Assembly (NCBI RefSeq): GCF_022921075.1
Contig: NZ_CP095050.1
Coordinates: forward strand, 2,046,001 to 2,110,000
Reading direction: 5' to 3'
DNA: 64,000 nt
Origin: Hymenobacter sp. 5317J-9
Lineage (GTDB): Bacteria > Bacteroidota > Bacteroidia > Cytophagales > Hymenobacteraceae
The notes beneath the pieces were generated by a model. That model made no database searches. It saw only the letters and a program-made list of their open reading frames with translations, and was not told where the DNA came from. The position numbers were made by a program, and so were the translations under genes. How positions within the stretch are numbered: position 1 is the stretch's first letter; each line of letters starts with the position of its first letter. Positions 7,787-16,247 of the stretch are shown here, in pieces.

Positions 7787-8644
7787 CTAGTGCGCCGCCC
7801 ACAGCGGCCGCCCGGCCAGGGCCAGCGCAAACAGGGCGGCCACGGCCCCGGCATACAGCGCGGTGCCCGTCCAGGTGAGCGGCGTGGCCCAGCGCGGCGC
7901 CCAGCTGCTCAGCAGCCAGCCCAGCAGGGGCAGCACCTGCAGGGCGTGCATGCCCAGAAAATGGGCAATGCGCAGGTCGCCGGCGCGGGTGCTCCAGCCC
8001 AGGCCGGGCAGGCCGGGGCCGCCGTCGGGCGCCCCCACGGTGTGCTGCTGGTTGTGAATCATCATGCCGCCCAGCACGCTGCCCACCAGAAACACCAGCA
8101 GCCCCAGCCGCACGCCCCACACGTAGCCGGCCGGCCCGTGCAGTGGGTGGCGCCACACCAGGTACAGGGCCCACACCGTCATCAGCGTATTCACCAGGAT
8201 GAAAATGCCCATCAAGCTAAAGAGCGCGCCATTCAGCGCCGAGCCGGTGTTGTAGTGCGAGGTGGTGCCGCGGGCGGCCTGCACAAAAATCACGGCCTGC
8301 TCCACCACCATGCTCAGGGCCACGCCCCAGCTGATGAGCTGCACGGCCCGCTGCGCCGCCTGCGGCAAATCGGCCAGCAGCCAGGCCAGCGTCCAGACGA
8401 AGGCGGTGATGGACAGCGCAAACTTCAGGGGCTTCATCCAGGCCGGGGCGCCGGTTACCAGGCGGTGGTCGAGCAGCAGCCCGGCCACGGCCAGTGCGGC
8501 CAGGGCCACGTTCAGCCAGCCGGTCCAGGAGAGCACGGGGTTCACGCGGTGCAGCACCCGCAGCGCGGCGCCAACGGAACCAAACAAGGATTCCGCCGGC
8601 GCTTCCGGCGAGAGCAGGACGGTTTGCAGCAAGGCAGTTTTCAT
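7787..8644 (-). CDS. multi-pass membrane protein of unknown function
   Basis: The protein has 285 residues with about seven hydrophobic segments, e.g. WLNVALAALAVAGLLLD, FALSITAFVWTLAWLLADL, ALFSLMGIFILVNTLM, VRLGLLVFLVGSVLGGMMI and the last AGAVAALFALALAGRPL. Several conserved-looking His (HRVNP, MMIHNQQHT, IAHFLGMHALQ) sit near membrane faces, which might bind haem or metal; this is a guess. It lies 45 bp below the next membrane gene (8690-9169), and three small membrane proteins run together on this strand. No family is named with confidence. Confidence 0.55.
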   Translation of the reverse strand: MKTALLQTVLLSPEAPAESLFGSVGAALRVLHRVNPVLSWTGWLNVALAALAVAGLLLDHRLVTGAPAWMKPLKFALSITAFVWTLAWLLADLPQAAQRAVQLISWGVALSMVVEQAVIFVQAARGTTSHYNTGSALNGALFSLMGIFILVNTLMTVWALYLVWRHPLHGPAGYVWGVRLGLLVFLVGSVLGGMMIHNQQHTVGAPDGGPGLPGLGWSTRAGDLRIAHFLGMHALQVLPLLGWLLSSWAPRWATPLTWTGTALYAGAVAALFALALAGRPLWAAH

Positions 8645-8689
8645 GATGCGCAGTGAAAAGTGGAAAGTGAATGGGAAACCAGGGCCGCC

Positions 8690-9169
8690 TCAGCCAACGG
8701 CCCGCAGCAGCGAGAAAGCACGTAGCGCCGCCAGCCAGGCCAGCAGGTTGAGGGCCAGGCGCAGGTAGTTCAGCCGCAGCCACCAGCCAATGAGCCGGCT
8801 GGGGCTCGCCCCGGGGGCGGCGCGTTGCAGGCGCAGGGCGGTGGGAATGAAAAAGGCAAAGGTGCCCAGGCGCTCCAGCAGCGTGAGCAGGGCCGCGGCC
8901 AGCCACCAGGGGCCCAGCGGGGGCGGCGCCTGCCAGCCGGCCACCAGGCTCGCCAGCGTGAGCAAAGTGAGCGGCAGCGTGGTGACCATGCCCCAGAACC
9001 GGCGGCCCGTGTCGAGGGCGCGCATGGCCTCGCCGTTCACTTCGTAGCCCGCGGCCGTGCGGCCGAACCATTGCGGCAGCACAATGCGCGTTTCGAACAG
9101 GCCGGCGCCGGTGGCAAGGCCCAGGTTCACCACGAACAGCCACAGCAGAATTTCAGAAACAAGACTCAT
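8690..9169 (-). CDS. small integral membrane protein, DUF1772-like
   Basis: The protein has 159 residues from the ATG at 9169. Four membrane segments are evident (7-27, about 63-80, about 88-108, about 137-155). Features such as the early GLATGAGLFET, RFWGMVTTLPL and LRLNYLRLALNLLAW with an Asn/Arg before the last helix resemble DUF1772/anthrone-oxygenase-like proteins, but the match is by eye and tentative. It is the middle of three consecutive minus-strand membrane genes. Confidence 0.5.
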   Translation of the reverse strand: MSLVSEILLWLFVVNLGLATGAGLFETRIVLPQWFGRTAAGYEVNGEAMRALDTGRRFWGMVTTLPLTLLTLASLVAGWQAPPPLGPWWLAAALLTLLERLGTFAFFIPTALRLQRAAPGASPSRLIGWWLRLNYLRLALNLLAWLAALRAFSLLRAVG

Positions 9170-9207
9170 GGCGCGCAATGCAGGGGGAAGACAGGCAGGC
9201 AGAAACG

Positions 9208-9648
9208 TTAGGCCGCGACTTCGGCGGTGGCGTAGAATTGCCGCAGGCCGAAGTACAGCAGCAGCCCCACCGGCCCGAACAGGAAGGTGAGCAGCAGGCA
9301 AGGAATCAGCAGCCCGTGGGGCACGCCGCGCCGCTGGGCGTCGCGCAGCTCCCAGGCCCCCGTCCACATATCAAAGCAGAGGTAGTGCACCCAGCCCGCC
9401 AGCAGCGCCCACGGGTCGCGAAACAGCGCCGCCACCTCGGCCAGCGAGCCAAAGCCGCCTTCGTGGCCGTGCGGGCCCAGGTAGTGCGCCGTGATGAGCG
9501 CGGCGTAGGCCAGGGCCAGCAGCAGGGGCAGGGCCCCGCTCAGCACCACGGCGCGGGTGCCGCGCCAGCGCGGGGCCAGCACCAGCAGCGCCCAGCCCAG
9601 CAAGGCCACGGGGTTGGCAACAGAAAACAGGAAGTCGGGCGTGGGCAT
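9208..9648 (-). CDS. ABA4-like (DUF4281) membrane protein
   Basis: The protein has 146 residues from the ATG at 9648. The start PTPDFLFSVANPVALLGW followed by LVLAPRW is the signature of the ABA4-like family, whose plant members act in xanthophyll (neoxanthin) synthesis. WVHYLCFDMWTGAWELRDAQRRG and LLTFLFGPVGLLLYF are the other conserved blocks. Four membrane segments fit. Hymenobacters are usually carotenoid-pigmented, but the bacterial role of the family is not established and no carotenoid gene is nearby. Confidence 0.7.
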   Translation of the reverse strand: MPTPDFLFSVANPVALLGWALLVLAPRWRGTRAVVLSGALPLLLALAYAALITAHYLGPHGHEGGFGSLAEVAALFRDPWALLAGWVHYLCFDMWTGAWELRDAQRRGVPHGLLIPCLLLTFLFGPVGLLLYFGLRQFYATAEVAA

Positions 9649-9832
9649 AAGCGGCTGATGAGTTGCAATAGCTGGCTCAAACTTACGTTTTGGCCGCGCC
9701 GCCCACCCACGCAATCGGGGCGAAACGACGGATTTGACGGGTCAGGCAGCCATTGGGTAGGGGCGAAGCAACCCATTGCAAACCGGCCGAATCCTACTTT
9801 TCCAATCCTTTTTTCATTGTCACGCTGTTCGC

Positions 9833-11226
9833 ATGCTCCTTTCTCTGCCCGCGCTGGCCATGGGCGCCGCGCTGCGCCTGCTCCCCGCGCCACCTGCCAC
9901 GGCCACCTCGCCCACGCCCCGGCTGGCGATTCAATTCGGCTCGAATACCACCAGCACCTCTACCACCAGCGGGTGCGCACGGTGCTCAGCCCCGTCGGCG
10001 ATTTCAAGGTCACGGTGCCGGATTTGAAAGGCATCACGGGCATTACGTTTTCCTATGCGGGCCAGCGCACCAGCCTCTACCTCGCGCCCGGCGATGATGT
10101 GCGCATGACGCTCGACTTCCCGAACTTCGACGAAAGCCTGAAGTACACCGGGCGCGGGGCCAATGCCAGCAACTACATGGCGCAGGCGCTGTGGAAATTT
10201 GAGTTTAGCCCGGCCCGTGCTCCGCGCCCGGCGTCCACGGCCCGGCCCACGCTGGCCCAGATGCGGCAGGAGGCCGACGACAACCGCCAAGCCCGGCGCA
10301 GCTTCCTGACCACGTTTGCCAAGGCCCACCCGCTGCCCGCCGATTTTGTGCGCGACCGCACCCTCGACATCGACCTGACCTGGGCCAACCGCCTGCTGCT
10401 GTATTCCGGGGGCTACCCCACCATACCGGCCATGTATTTCGACTTTCTGCAGCAGCTGCCCCTGAAAAAATTTGACCAGTACCTCGGCGACCGGGGCCTC
10501 AACGGCAACATGGCCGTAATGAACTTCCTGACCAACTACAATTACCGCCTCGCGCCTTCGGGCAAACTCAGCACCGACCCCGCCGAAGCCCGCCGCCACT
10601 ACGCCCAGGCCCAGGCCGATTTCGGTCCCAGCACGGCCGCCCTCGACCGGGCCATGTATCAGTTCTACAGCTGGAAGCTCGATACCGACCTCGATGGCGT
10701 GCTAGCCGCCTATCCCACTTTCCGCACCCACAACCACGACTCCACCATGGCGCGCGACCTGCGCATCCTCATCGGCCGGCAGCTGGCGGTGAAGGTGGGC
10801 AACCCGGCCCCGAACTTCGCGCTGCTGAACCACGAGGGCAAAAAAGTGTCGCTGGCGGAGCTGCGCGGCAAGGTTATCTACCTCGATTTCTGGGGAACGT
10901 GGTGCGGCCCGTGCATGCAGGAGATGCCCGCCAGCAACGAGCTCAGGAAGAAGTTTGAGGGGCGCGACGTGGCCTTCGTCTACATCTCGGTGCGCGACAA
11001 AGAAGACAAGTGGCAGCAGGTGCTGGCCGCCGAGCACCTCACCGGCCCCAACAGCATTCACCTGCGCAGTCCCGAGGGCGACGACGTGGCCAACCGCTAC
11101 CAGGTAACGGGCTACCCCACCTACTGGCTCATCGGGCGCGATGGCCGCATCATCACCCGCTCGGCCCCGCGCCCCAGCGAAGGCCAGAAAGCCGTGGCTG
11201 CCATCACCGCCGAGTTGGCCCGATAA
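9833..11226 (+). CDS. TlpA-like thiol-disulfide oxidoreductase with an apparent frameshift near its N-terminus
   Basis: The C-terminal 140 or so residues form a thioredoxin/AhpC-TSA domain: VGNPAPNFALLNHEGKKVSLAELRGK, then the active site WGTWCGPC (about 10890-10915), and GYPTYWLIGRDGRI with the cis-Pro. Ahead of it lies the helical region typical of Bacteroidota TlpA proteins (about 9990-10760). The only credible signal peptide (MLLSLPALAMGAALRLL, ATG at 9833) lies in another frame than the mature protein (GDSIRLEY onward). The switch must fall near 9905-9935. It is either a sequencing error or a real frameshift that would prevent export. Members reduce or oxidise periplasmic disulfides. Confidence 0.65.
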
Positions 11227-11300
11227 CCACCGGCCGCCAACACGGTTACTATCCGGCAGCGGCTGCCACCCGCTGGCCAGTTTTTACGTATTTGGCGCCT

Positions 11301-11999
11301 ATGTCTTTGTTTTACTATTTGTTGGGTGGGCTGCTGCTGACTGCACCAGCGGCCTTGGCCCGCCCACCCGCTGCCGTGCCCCGCGACACCATCAAGGGCC
11401 GGCCGGCTGTTCCGCGCCTGCCGCGCAACCGGTTTGTGGCGCAGTACGATTCGCGCTACTCCATCGTCAACCACCACCTCACCACCATCAACGGCCTGAA
11501 GCTGGGCCTGGAATTCAAGAGCCGTTTCCGCACCGGGGCGGCCATTTATTTCCTGAGTACCGGAGTGCCCACCCGCCAGGCCAAGCCCGACAACGCCGCC
11601 GAAGACGCCGACGCCCAGCTCCGTTTTCGCTACCTGGCCGCCTACGCCGGCTACGTGCTGCTCGAAAAGCCCCGCTGGGAAATCAGCGCCAATATGCAGC
11701 TGGGCATGGGCTCGGTGTACGTGCTCTACGAGGCCAATGACGGCGACCTCGACAAAACCCCGCGCGACTTTCTGGGCGTGGTAGAGCCCGCCCTGGCGGC
11801 CCAATACCGCCTGCTGCATTGGGCCGGCTTCGGCACGGGGCTGGGGTGGCGGCAGCCAATGTTTGTGCCCCGCTCCGTGCAAAAGGAGCTCAACGGCCCG
11901 GTGTTCTACCTGCGCGCCAACGTGTTTTTGGGCGAGCTGGTGAAAGTGCTGAAGCAAAAGGACCCGCTTTTCTCGCAGGAAGGGCTGCGGCGCGAGTAA
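11301..11999 (+). CDS. secreted protein of unknown function, possible beta-barrel
   Basis: The protein has 232 residues from the ATG at 11301. A signal peptide (MSLFYYLLGGLLLTAPAALA) is followed by alternating strands such as NHHLTTINGLKLGLEFKSRFRTGAAIYFLST, LAAYAGYVLLEKPRWEISANMQLGMGSVYV and YRLLHWAGFGTGLGW, which suggest an outer-membrane barrel or lipocalin-like sheet. The end (LGELVKVLKQKDPLFSQEGLRRE) is helical and charged. It lies 74 bp after the TlpA-like gene on the same strand. No family is recognised. Confidence 0.55.
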   Translation: MSLFYYLLGGLLLTAPAALARPPAAVPRDTIKGRPAVPRLPRNRFVAQYDSRYSIVNHHLTTINGLKLGLEFKSRFRTGAAIYFLSTGVPTRQAKPDNAAEDADAQLRFRYLAAYAGYVLLEKPRWEISANMQLGMGSVYVLYEANDGDLDKTPRDFLGVVEPALAAQYRLLHWAGFGTGLGWRQPMFVPRSVQKELNGPVFYLRANVFLGELVKVLKQKDPLFSQEGLRRE

Positions 12000-12013
12000 G
12001 TGCCAAAGCAGCG

Positions 12014-12883
12014 CTATTTGCCCGTGCTGTAGGCAAACCCGACCGACAGCGTGCCGTTGGCCGGGCTGCGGTTTTGCACCACCACGCTTTCGTAGGAGTA
12101 GGTATAGGCCAGGTTCAGGGCCAGGTGCTGATAGAGCTTGATGGCCAGCACCGTGGCGCTGTTCAGGCGGTAGTCGCCGCCGGGGTCGCGCAGGCTGGGC
12201 TGGTAAAACAGCAGCTCCGAAAAGCTGGCCACGCCCCGGTTCAGGCGCAGCTTGAGGCGCGTGGAGCTGCGCACCACGTGCCGGAGCAGCGCCGGCTCGG
12301 AGTTGTAGTCGGTGCGCTCATTCAGCAAAAAAGTGCTTACGGCCAGTTCGTTGTGCAGCGTGTCGGCGTAGAGCTGGTAGCCCGCGCCGCCGCCCGTCAC
12401 CACGCGCTGCGCAATGGCGCGAAGGTTGCTGGTTTCAAACTCGCCCAGCGCGTAGAGCTTCCAGCGGCCCACGCGGTAGTCGGGCGTGGTCAGCAGCAGC
12501 AATTCCCGCTCGCGCAGGGCGCCGTCCTGTCGGCCGTAGCTATAGCTCAGCGCGGCCGGAAACTGCCAGTGCCCCACCACCAGCCCGCCCGTATGGCTGG
12601 TGCTGAAATACACCCGCTCCACCGTGCCGGTGGTGTAGAGGCCGGTGAGCGCGGCCGTGTAGCGCACGCCGGTGCCGTCCACGTTGTAGGTCTCAAACTC
12701 GGCCGAGGGCAGCCCGGCCGGCGGCGGGGCAAAGGTGCCGGCGCTCACGGCCGACGAATCGGCGGGGGCCGTGGCCGTCGAGTCGGTTTGGGCGCGCGCC
12801 GCCTGGCTGGCCAGCAGCAGCACGAGCAGCAGCAGCCCGGCGGCATGGCCGGTCAATTTCCTGAAAAAGGCGGGCCGCCTCAT
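12014..12883 (-). CDS. DUF481-like outer-membrane protein (YdiY type)
   Basis: The protein has 289 residues. A basic N-terminus and a hydrophobic core (AAGLLLLVLLLASQAARAQ) form the signal peptide. The mature part follows the DUF481 pattern: NVDGTGVRYTAALTGLYTTGTVERVYFSTSHTGG, repeated strand pairs with GRWKLYALGEFETSNLRAI, then RLNRGVASFSELLFYQPSL and a final Tyr/Asn-rich strand. DUF481 proteins are induced by salt or metal in some bacteria. Its ATG overlaps the menE stop by 4 bp, so it is co-translated with menE despite no known link to menaquinone. Confidence 0.65.
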   Translation of the reverse strand: MRRPAFFRKLTGHAAGLLLLVLLLASQAARAQTDSTATAPADSSAVSAGTFAPPPAGLPSAEFETYNVDGTGVRYTAALTGLYTTGTVERVYFSTSHTGGLVVGHWQFPAALSYSYGRQDGALRERELLLLTTPDYRVGRWKLYALGEFETSNLRAIAQRVVTGGGAGYQLYADTLHNELAVSTFLLNERTDYNSEPALLRHVVRSSTRLKLRLNRGVASFSELLFYQPSLRDPGGDYRLNSATVLAIKLYQHLALNLAYTYSYESVVVQNRSPANGTLSVGFAYSTGK

Positions 12884-13989
12884 GCCTGCGGCAGGCTGGC
12901 CAGCGTGCCCATCCGGTCGAGCTTGCCCGTGGCCGTCATCTTGAATTCGGGCACGTAGCGCAGCTGCTTGGGCTGCTCGTAGCGGCCCAGGCGCTCGGCC
13001 AGCAGCGTTTGCAGCCGTTGTTCGGCCTCGGGCGCCAGGGCAGTGCCTTCGATGAAGGCCGTCACGGCCTGGCCGAGGCGCTCGTCGGGCTGCCCGGCCA
13101 CAAAGCAGCGGCGCGACTCGCCAATTTCAGCCAAAGCCACGTCGAGTATCAGCTCTACCTTCTCGGCCGGCACTTTCACGCCGCCCGAGTTTATCACAAA
13201 ATCGGCCCGGCCCAGCCACTCGAAGGTGTGGGCGTCGAGCAGGTTTACCCGGTCGTTGGTGATGATGAGATGGTCATCGGTCACGTCGCCGCGCAGGGTG
13301 AGGCAGCCGCGCTCGTCCTGCCCCGCCGCAATGCCCGTGAACACCCGGAACGTCGGCCCGGCCTCGGGGCCGCTGAGGCGGCGCAGGGCCACGTGCGAGC
13401 AGGTTTCGGTCATGCCATAGGTGAGGTACACCGGCACGCGCAGCGGCTGCACCTCGTGCTGCAGGGCGGCATCGGCGGGCGCGCCGCCTATCAGAATGGC
13501 CTTCATCTGGTTGAGGCGCGGGGCCAGGCCGGCGGCCAGCACGGCCTTCAGCTGCAGGGGCACAAAGGCGGCAAAGTCAAATTCCGCGTCGGCATCCACG
13601 TACTCAAACGGGTTGGCGTGCGGCTCCACAATGGTGAGGTGCATGTTGCGCTCCAGGCCGCGCACCAGCATCATCATGCCGCCAATGTATTCGCAGTTGA
13701 GGCACACCAGGGCGCGGTCGCCGGGGCCAAGGTCGAAGTAGTCGGCCGTGCGCTGGGCCGAGGCTTCGAGCTGCCGCCGCCGCAGCGTGATGGGCGTGGG
13801 CGCGCCCGTGCTGCCCGAGGTGGTGAGACCAAATTCCTGGGTGCCCGTCAGCCACTGCCGCACAAAGTCCAGCACCTTGGCCTCGTAGCCGTTCACGGGC
13901 GCGGCCAGCTGGGCGGGGTATTGTTGGATGGCCGCGTAAGTGTATTCGCGGCCGTTGAGCAGGAGGGACGTGGGCAGGGCGTTGGTCAT
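12880..13989 (-). CDS. menE: o-succinylbenzoate--CoA ligase
   Basis: The protein has 369 residues and belongs to the AMP-forming acyl-CoA synthetase family, in the short form common in Bacteroidota. Motifs in order: the P-loop-like TTSGSTGAPTPI (about 56-67), NCEYIGGMMMLVRGLERN, ILIGGAP (about 165), YGMTETCSHVA (about 190), the hinge DFVINSGGVKVPAEKVE (about 265-280) and FKMTATGKLDR with the catalytic Lys near the end. It activates o-succinylbenzoate to its CoA thioester in menaquinone synthesis, in the cytoplasm. menB, menD, menF and menI lie upstream on the same strand. A TAGCTTTG box sits 4 bp before its ATG. Confidence 0.9.
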   Translation of the reverse strand: MTNALPTSLLLNGREYTYAAIQQYPAQLAAPVNGYEAKVLDFVRQWLTGTQEFGLTTSGSTGAPTPITLRRRQLEASAQRTADYFDLGPGDRALVCLNCEYIGGMMMLVRGLERNMHLTIVEPHANPFEYVDADAEFDFAAFVPLQLKAVLAAGLAPRLNQMKAILIGGAPADAALQHEVQPLRVPVYLTYGMTETCSHVALRRLSGPEAGPTFRVFTGIAAGQDERGCLTLRGDVTDDHLIITNDRVNLLDAHTFEWLGRADFVINSGGVKVPAEKVELILDVALAEIGESRRCFVAGQPDERLGQAVTAFIEGTALAPEAEQRLQTLLAERLGRYEQPKQLRYVPEFKMTATGKLDRMGTLASLPQA

Positions 13990-13993
13990 GCCG

Positions 13994-14001
13994 CAAAGCT
14001 A
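13994..14001 (-). promoter_or_regulatory. -7 promoter box of menE (leaderless-type)
   Basis: Read on the minus strand, TAGCTTTG matches TAnnTTTG exactly and is separated from the menE ATG by only CGGC. Transcription would begin at or within a few bases of the start codon. Confidence 0.6.
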
Positions 14002-14025
14002 CTTGCGCGGCCCGATGCCCGGGCG

Positions 14026-14475
14026 CTAGCTCAGCAGCCAGCGCTGGTAGGTGGTGGCCGACGGTGCCAGCCGCCAGCTCAGGGCCAGCAGCATGGCCGC
14101 GCCGGCCACGAGGTCGAACCACGAATGCGTGAACGCAAAAGAGGCCAGCATGGGCAGGGCCACCAGGCTGGCCAAGCTGTTGCGCAGGAAGATGCGGCCC
14201 AGGTAAATGCGCAGGTTTTCTTCGGCCGGCCGGCGCAGGCTGGGGCGTAGGCGCCGGTACAGGGCCACCAGCACCACGGCCAGCACCGGCACCGCCGCCA
14301 CCAAGCCCAGCAGCGCCGGCCACGTGGCCATTTGCGGCTCGGTGCTGCTGCCCGTGGCCGCGTGCGAGCCGGCTGCCAGCACCGCACCCGCCATCAGCAG
14401 GCCTTGCACCGGGTAGTGCAGCCAGTGCATCCGGCGAACGTAGCGAATGGCGCGGTGAAAGTCGGCGTCGGTCAT
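14026..14475 (-). CDS. small membrane protein of unknown function
   Basis: The protein has 149 residues from the ATG at 14475. Four membrane segments are apparent (about 24-40, 53-75, about 103-120, about 125-138). The N-terminus is soluble and charged (MTDADFHRAIRYVRRMHWLHYPVQ) with two His; the linker YRRLRPSLRRPAEENLRIYLGRIFLR is basic and probably cytoplasmic. It lies 36 bp upstream of menE on the same strand, but menE seems to have its own promoter. No family is recognised. Confidence 0.55.
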   Translation of the reverse strand: MTDADFHRAIRYVRRMHWLHYPVQGLLMAGAVLAAGSHAATGSSTEPQMATWPALLGLVAAVPVLAVVLVALYRRLRPSLRRPAEENLRIYLGRIFLRNSLASLVALPMLASFAFTHSWFDLVAGAAMLLALSWRLAPSATTYQRWLLS

Positions 14476-14595
14476 GGCGGTAGAAAAGCGGCGGCGCCGG
14501 GCCGGCAGCTGCGTCCGCAGCCCCAAGCCCAGGCAAAACACTTGACTTTACGGCAAATAATGGCTAATATAGGTTCTCCATCAAGCCCTTCCGCC

Positions 14596-14784
14596 ATGAA
14601 CTCCCACCCGCAAAGCCCGCCCTCCGCCGTGCCGGTTTCCAACCCGCAGCCCCAGGCCCTCACACCGGAACAGCAGCAAGCCCGCGCCCAGGCCAAGGCC
14701 GAAAAGAAAGAGCGCAAGCACGAGCGCCTGCGGTTTTTCTTTGGCTGGTGCGAGGGCTGCCGGGCCTTTGGGGAGGCCTTTTAG
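14596..14784 (+). CDS. 62-residue protein with a C-terminal WCEGC motif
   Basis: The start is the ATG at 14596 (MNSHPQ). A Pro/Gln-rich N-terminal half is followed by a highly charged helix (QAKAEKKERKHERLRFFF) and a C-terminus with the pair WCEGC, which could bind metal or be redox-active. The stop TAG at 14782-14784 overlaps the TAA of the convergent DUF2809 gene. The longer open frame upstream runs antisense through the membrane gene and was not used. No family is recognised. Confidence 0.45.
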   Translation: MNSHPQSPPSAVPVSNPQPQALTPEQQQARAQAKAEKKERKHERLRFFFGWCEGCRAFGEAF

Positions 14785-15176
14785 AAGGGCGACGACGCGG
14801 GTTCACCATCCGCCGCGCGAAGTTTTTCCGCGCCCAGAATGGCGGCAACGCCCGCCGCATACGTGAGCAGGTCGAGCCATGAAAAGGCCGTGCCCAGCAC
14901 CACCCGCGCCAGCGCCGAATGCTGGAGCCCCAACCACCGCAGCAGGTGAAAGTACTGGCCGGCCTCCACGGCGCAGGCCACCAGCAGGGCCAGGCCCGCC
15001 AGCGGCAGCACGCCCGCTTTCAGCACGCTGCGCAAAAAACAATACACCAGCACCACCGCCAGCATGTCGCCGAAATACGGCCGGATAAGCGCGTCGTGCA
15101 CGTAGCGCGCAATGATGATTTCAACCAGCAGCACGCCCACGCCCGCCCAGAAATAGCCGCTGCGGAAGGTGAGCAT
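14781..15176 (-). CDS. DUF2809 membrane protein
   Basis: The protein has 131 residues from the ATG at 15176 (MLTFRSGYFW); a start at 15275 would reach into the terminator hairpin. It follows the DUF2809 pattern: LLVEIIIARYVHDALIRPYFGDMLAVVLVYCFLRS, then ACAVEAGQYFHLLRWLGLQHSALARVVLGTAFSWLDLLTYAAG, with four membrane segments. The function of the family is unknown. It follows menB on the same strand but is separated from it by a strong terminator, and its stop overlaps that of the small plus-strand gene. Confidence 0.8.
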   Translation of the reverse strand: MLTFRSGYFWAGVGVLLVEIIIARYVHDALIRPYFGDMLAVVLVYCFLRSVLKAGVLPLAGLALLVACAVEAGQYFHLLRWLGLQHSALARVVLGTAFSWLDLLTYAAGVAAILGAEKLRAADGEPASSPF

Positions 15177-15237
15177 AGGGTACAGGTAATTGGGAAGAGT
15201 AAGCGGCTGCATCGGCCGGGGCAAAACTAACCTGTCC

Positions 15238-15272
15238 ACAAAAAAGGCCTGCACGTTGGTGCAGGCCTTTTT
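15238..15272. terminator. Rho-independent terminator after menB
   Basis: The arms AAAAAGGCCTGCAC and GTGCAGGCCTTTTT close a 4-nt loop, with A/T tracts on both sides. On the minus strand it lies 23 bp past the menB stop. Confidence 0.85.
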
Positions 15273-15295
15273 CATAAAGAGTCAACCGCCCGCGA

Positions 15296-16120
<825 letters not shown>

Positions 16121-16142
16121 AGGGGATGGAATGAATAAGAAA

Positions 16143-16238
16143 GAACGTCATGCAGAGCGCAGCGAAGCATCTTGCCCGCCACCAGTAATTAATCAGTTAC
16201 TGCGGTAAAGATGCTTCGCTGCGCTCTGCATGACGTTC
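16143..16238. repeat. palindromic intergenic element, family A (96 bp)
   Basis: Perfect 31-bp arms at 16143-16173 and 16208-16238 have the same core as the 4289 copy. The loop contains AGTAATTAATCAGTTACTGC, which recurs in altered form in the 31028 and 44097 copies. It separates menD from menB. Confidence 0.9.
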
Positions 16239-16247
16239 AATCAAAGG

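Noticed and set aside
11819-12958. 379-residue open frame across two genes
   Set aside because: It crosses the end of a plus-strand gene and the complement of the DUF481 gene, and no domain is seen.
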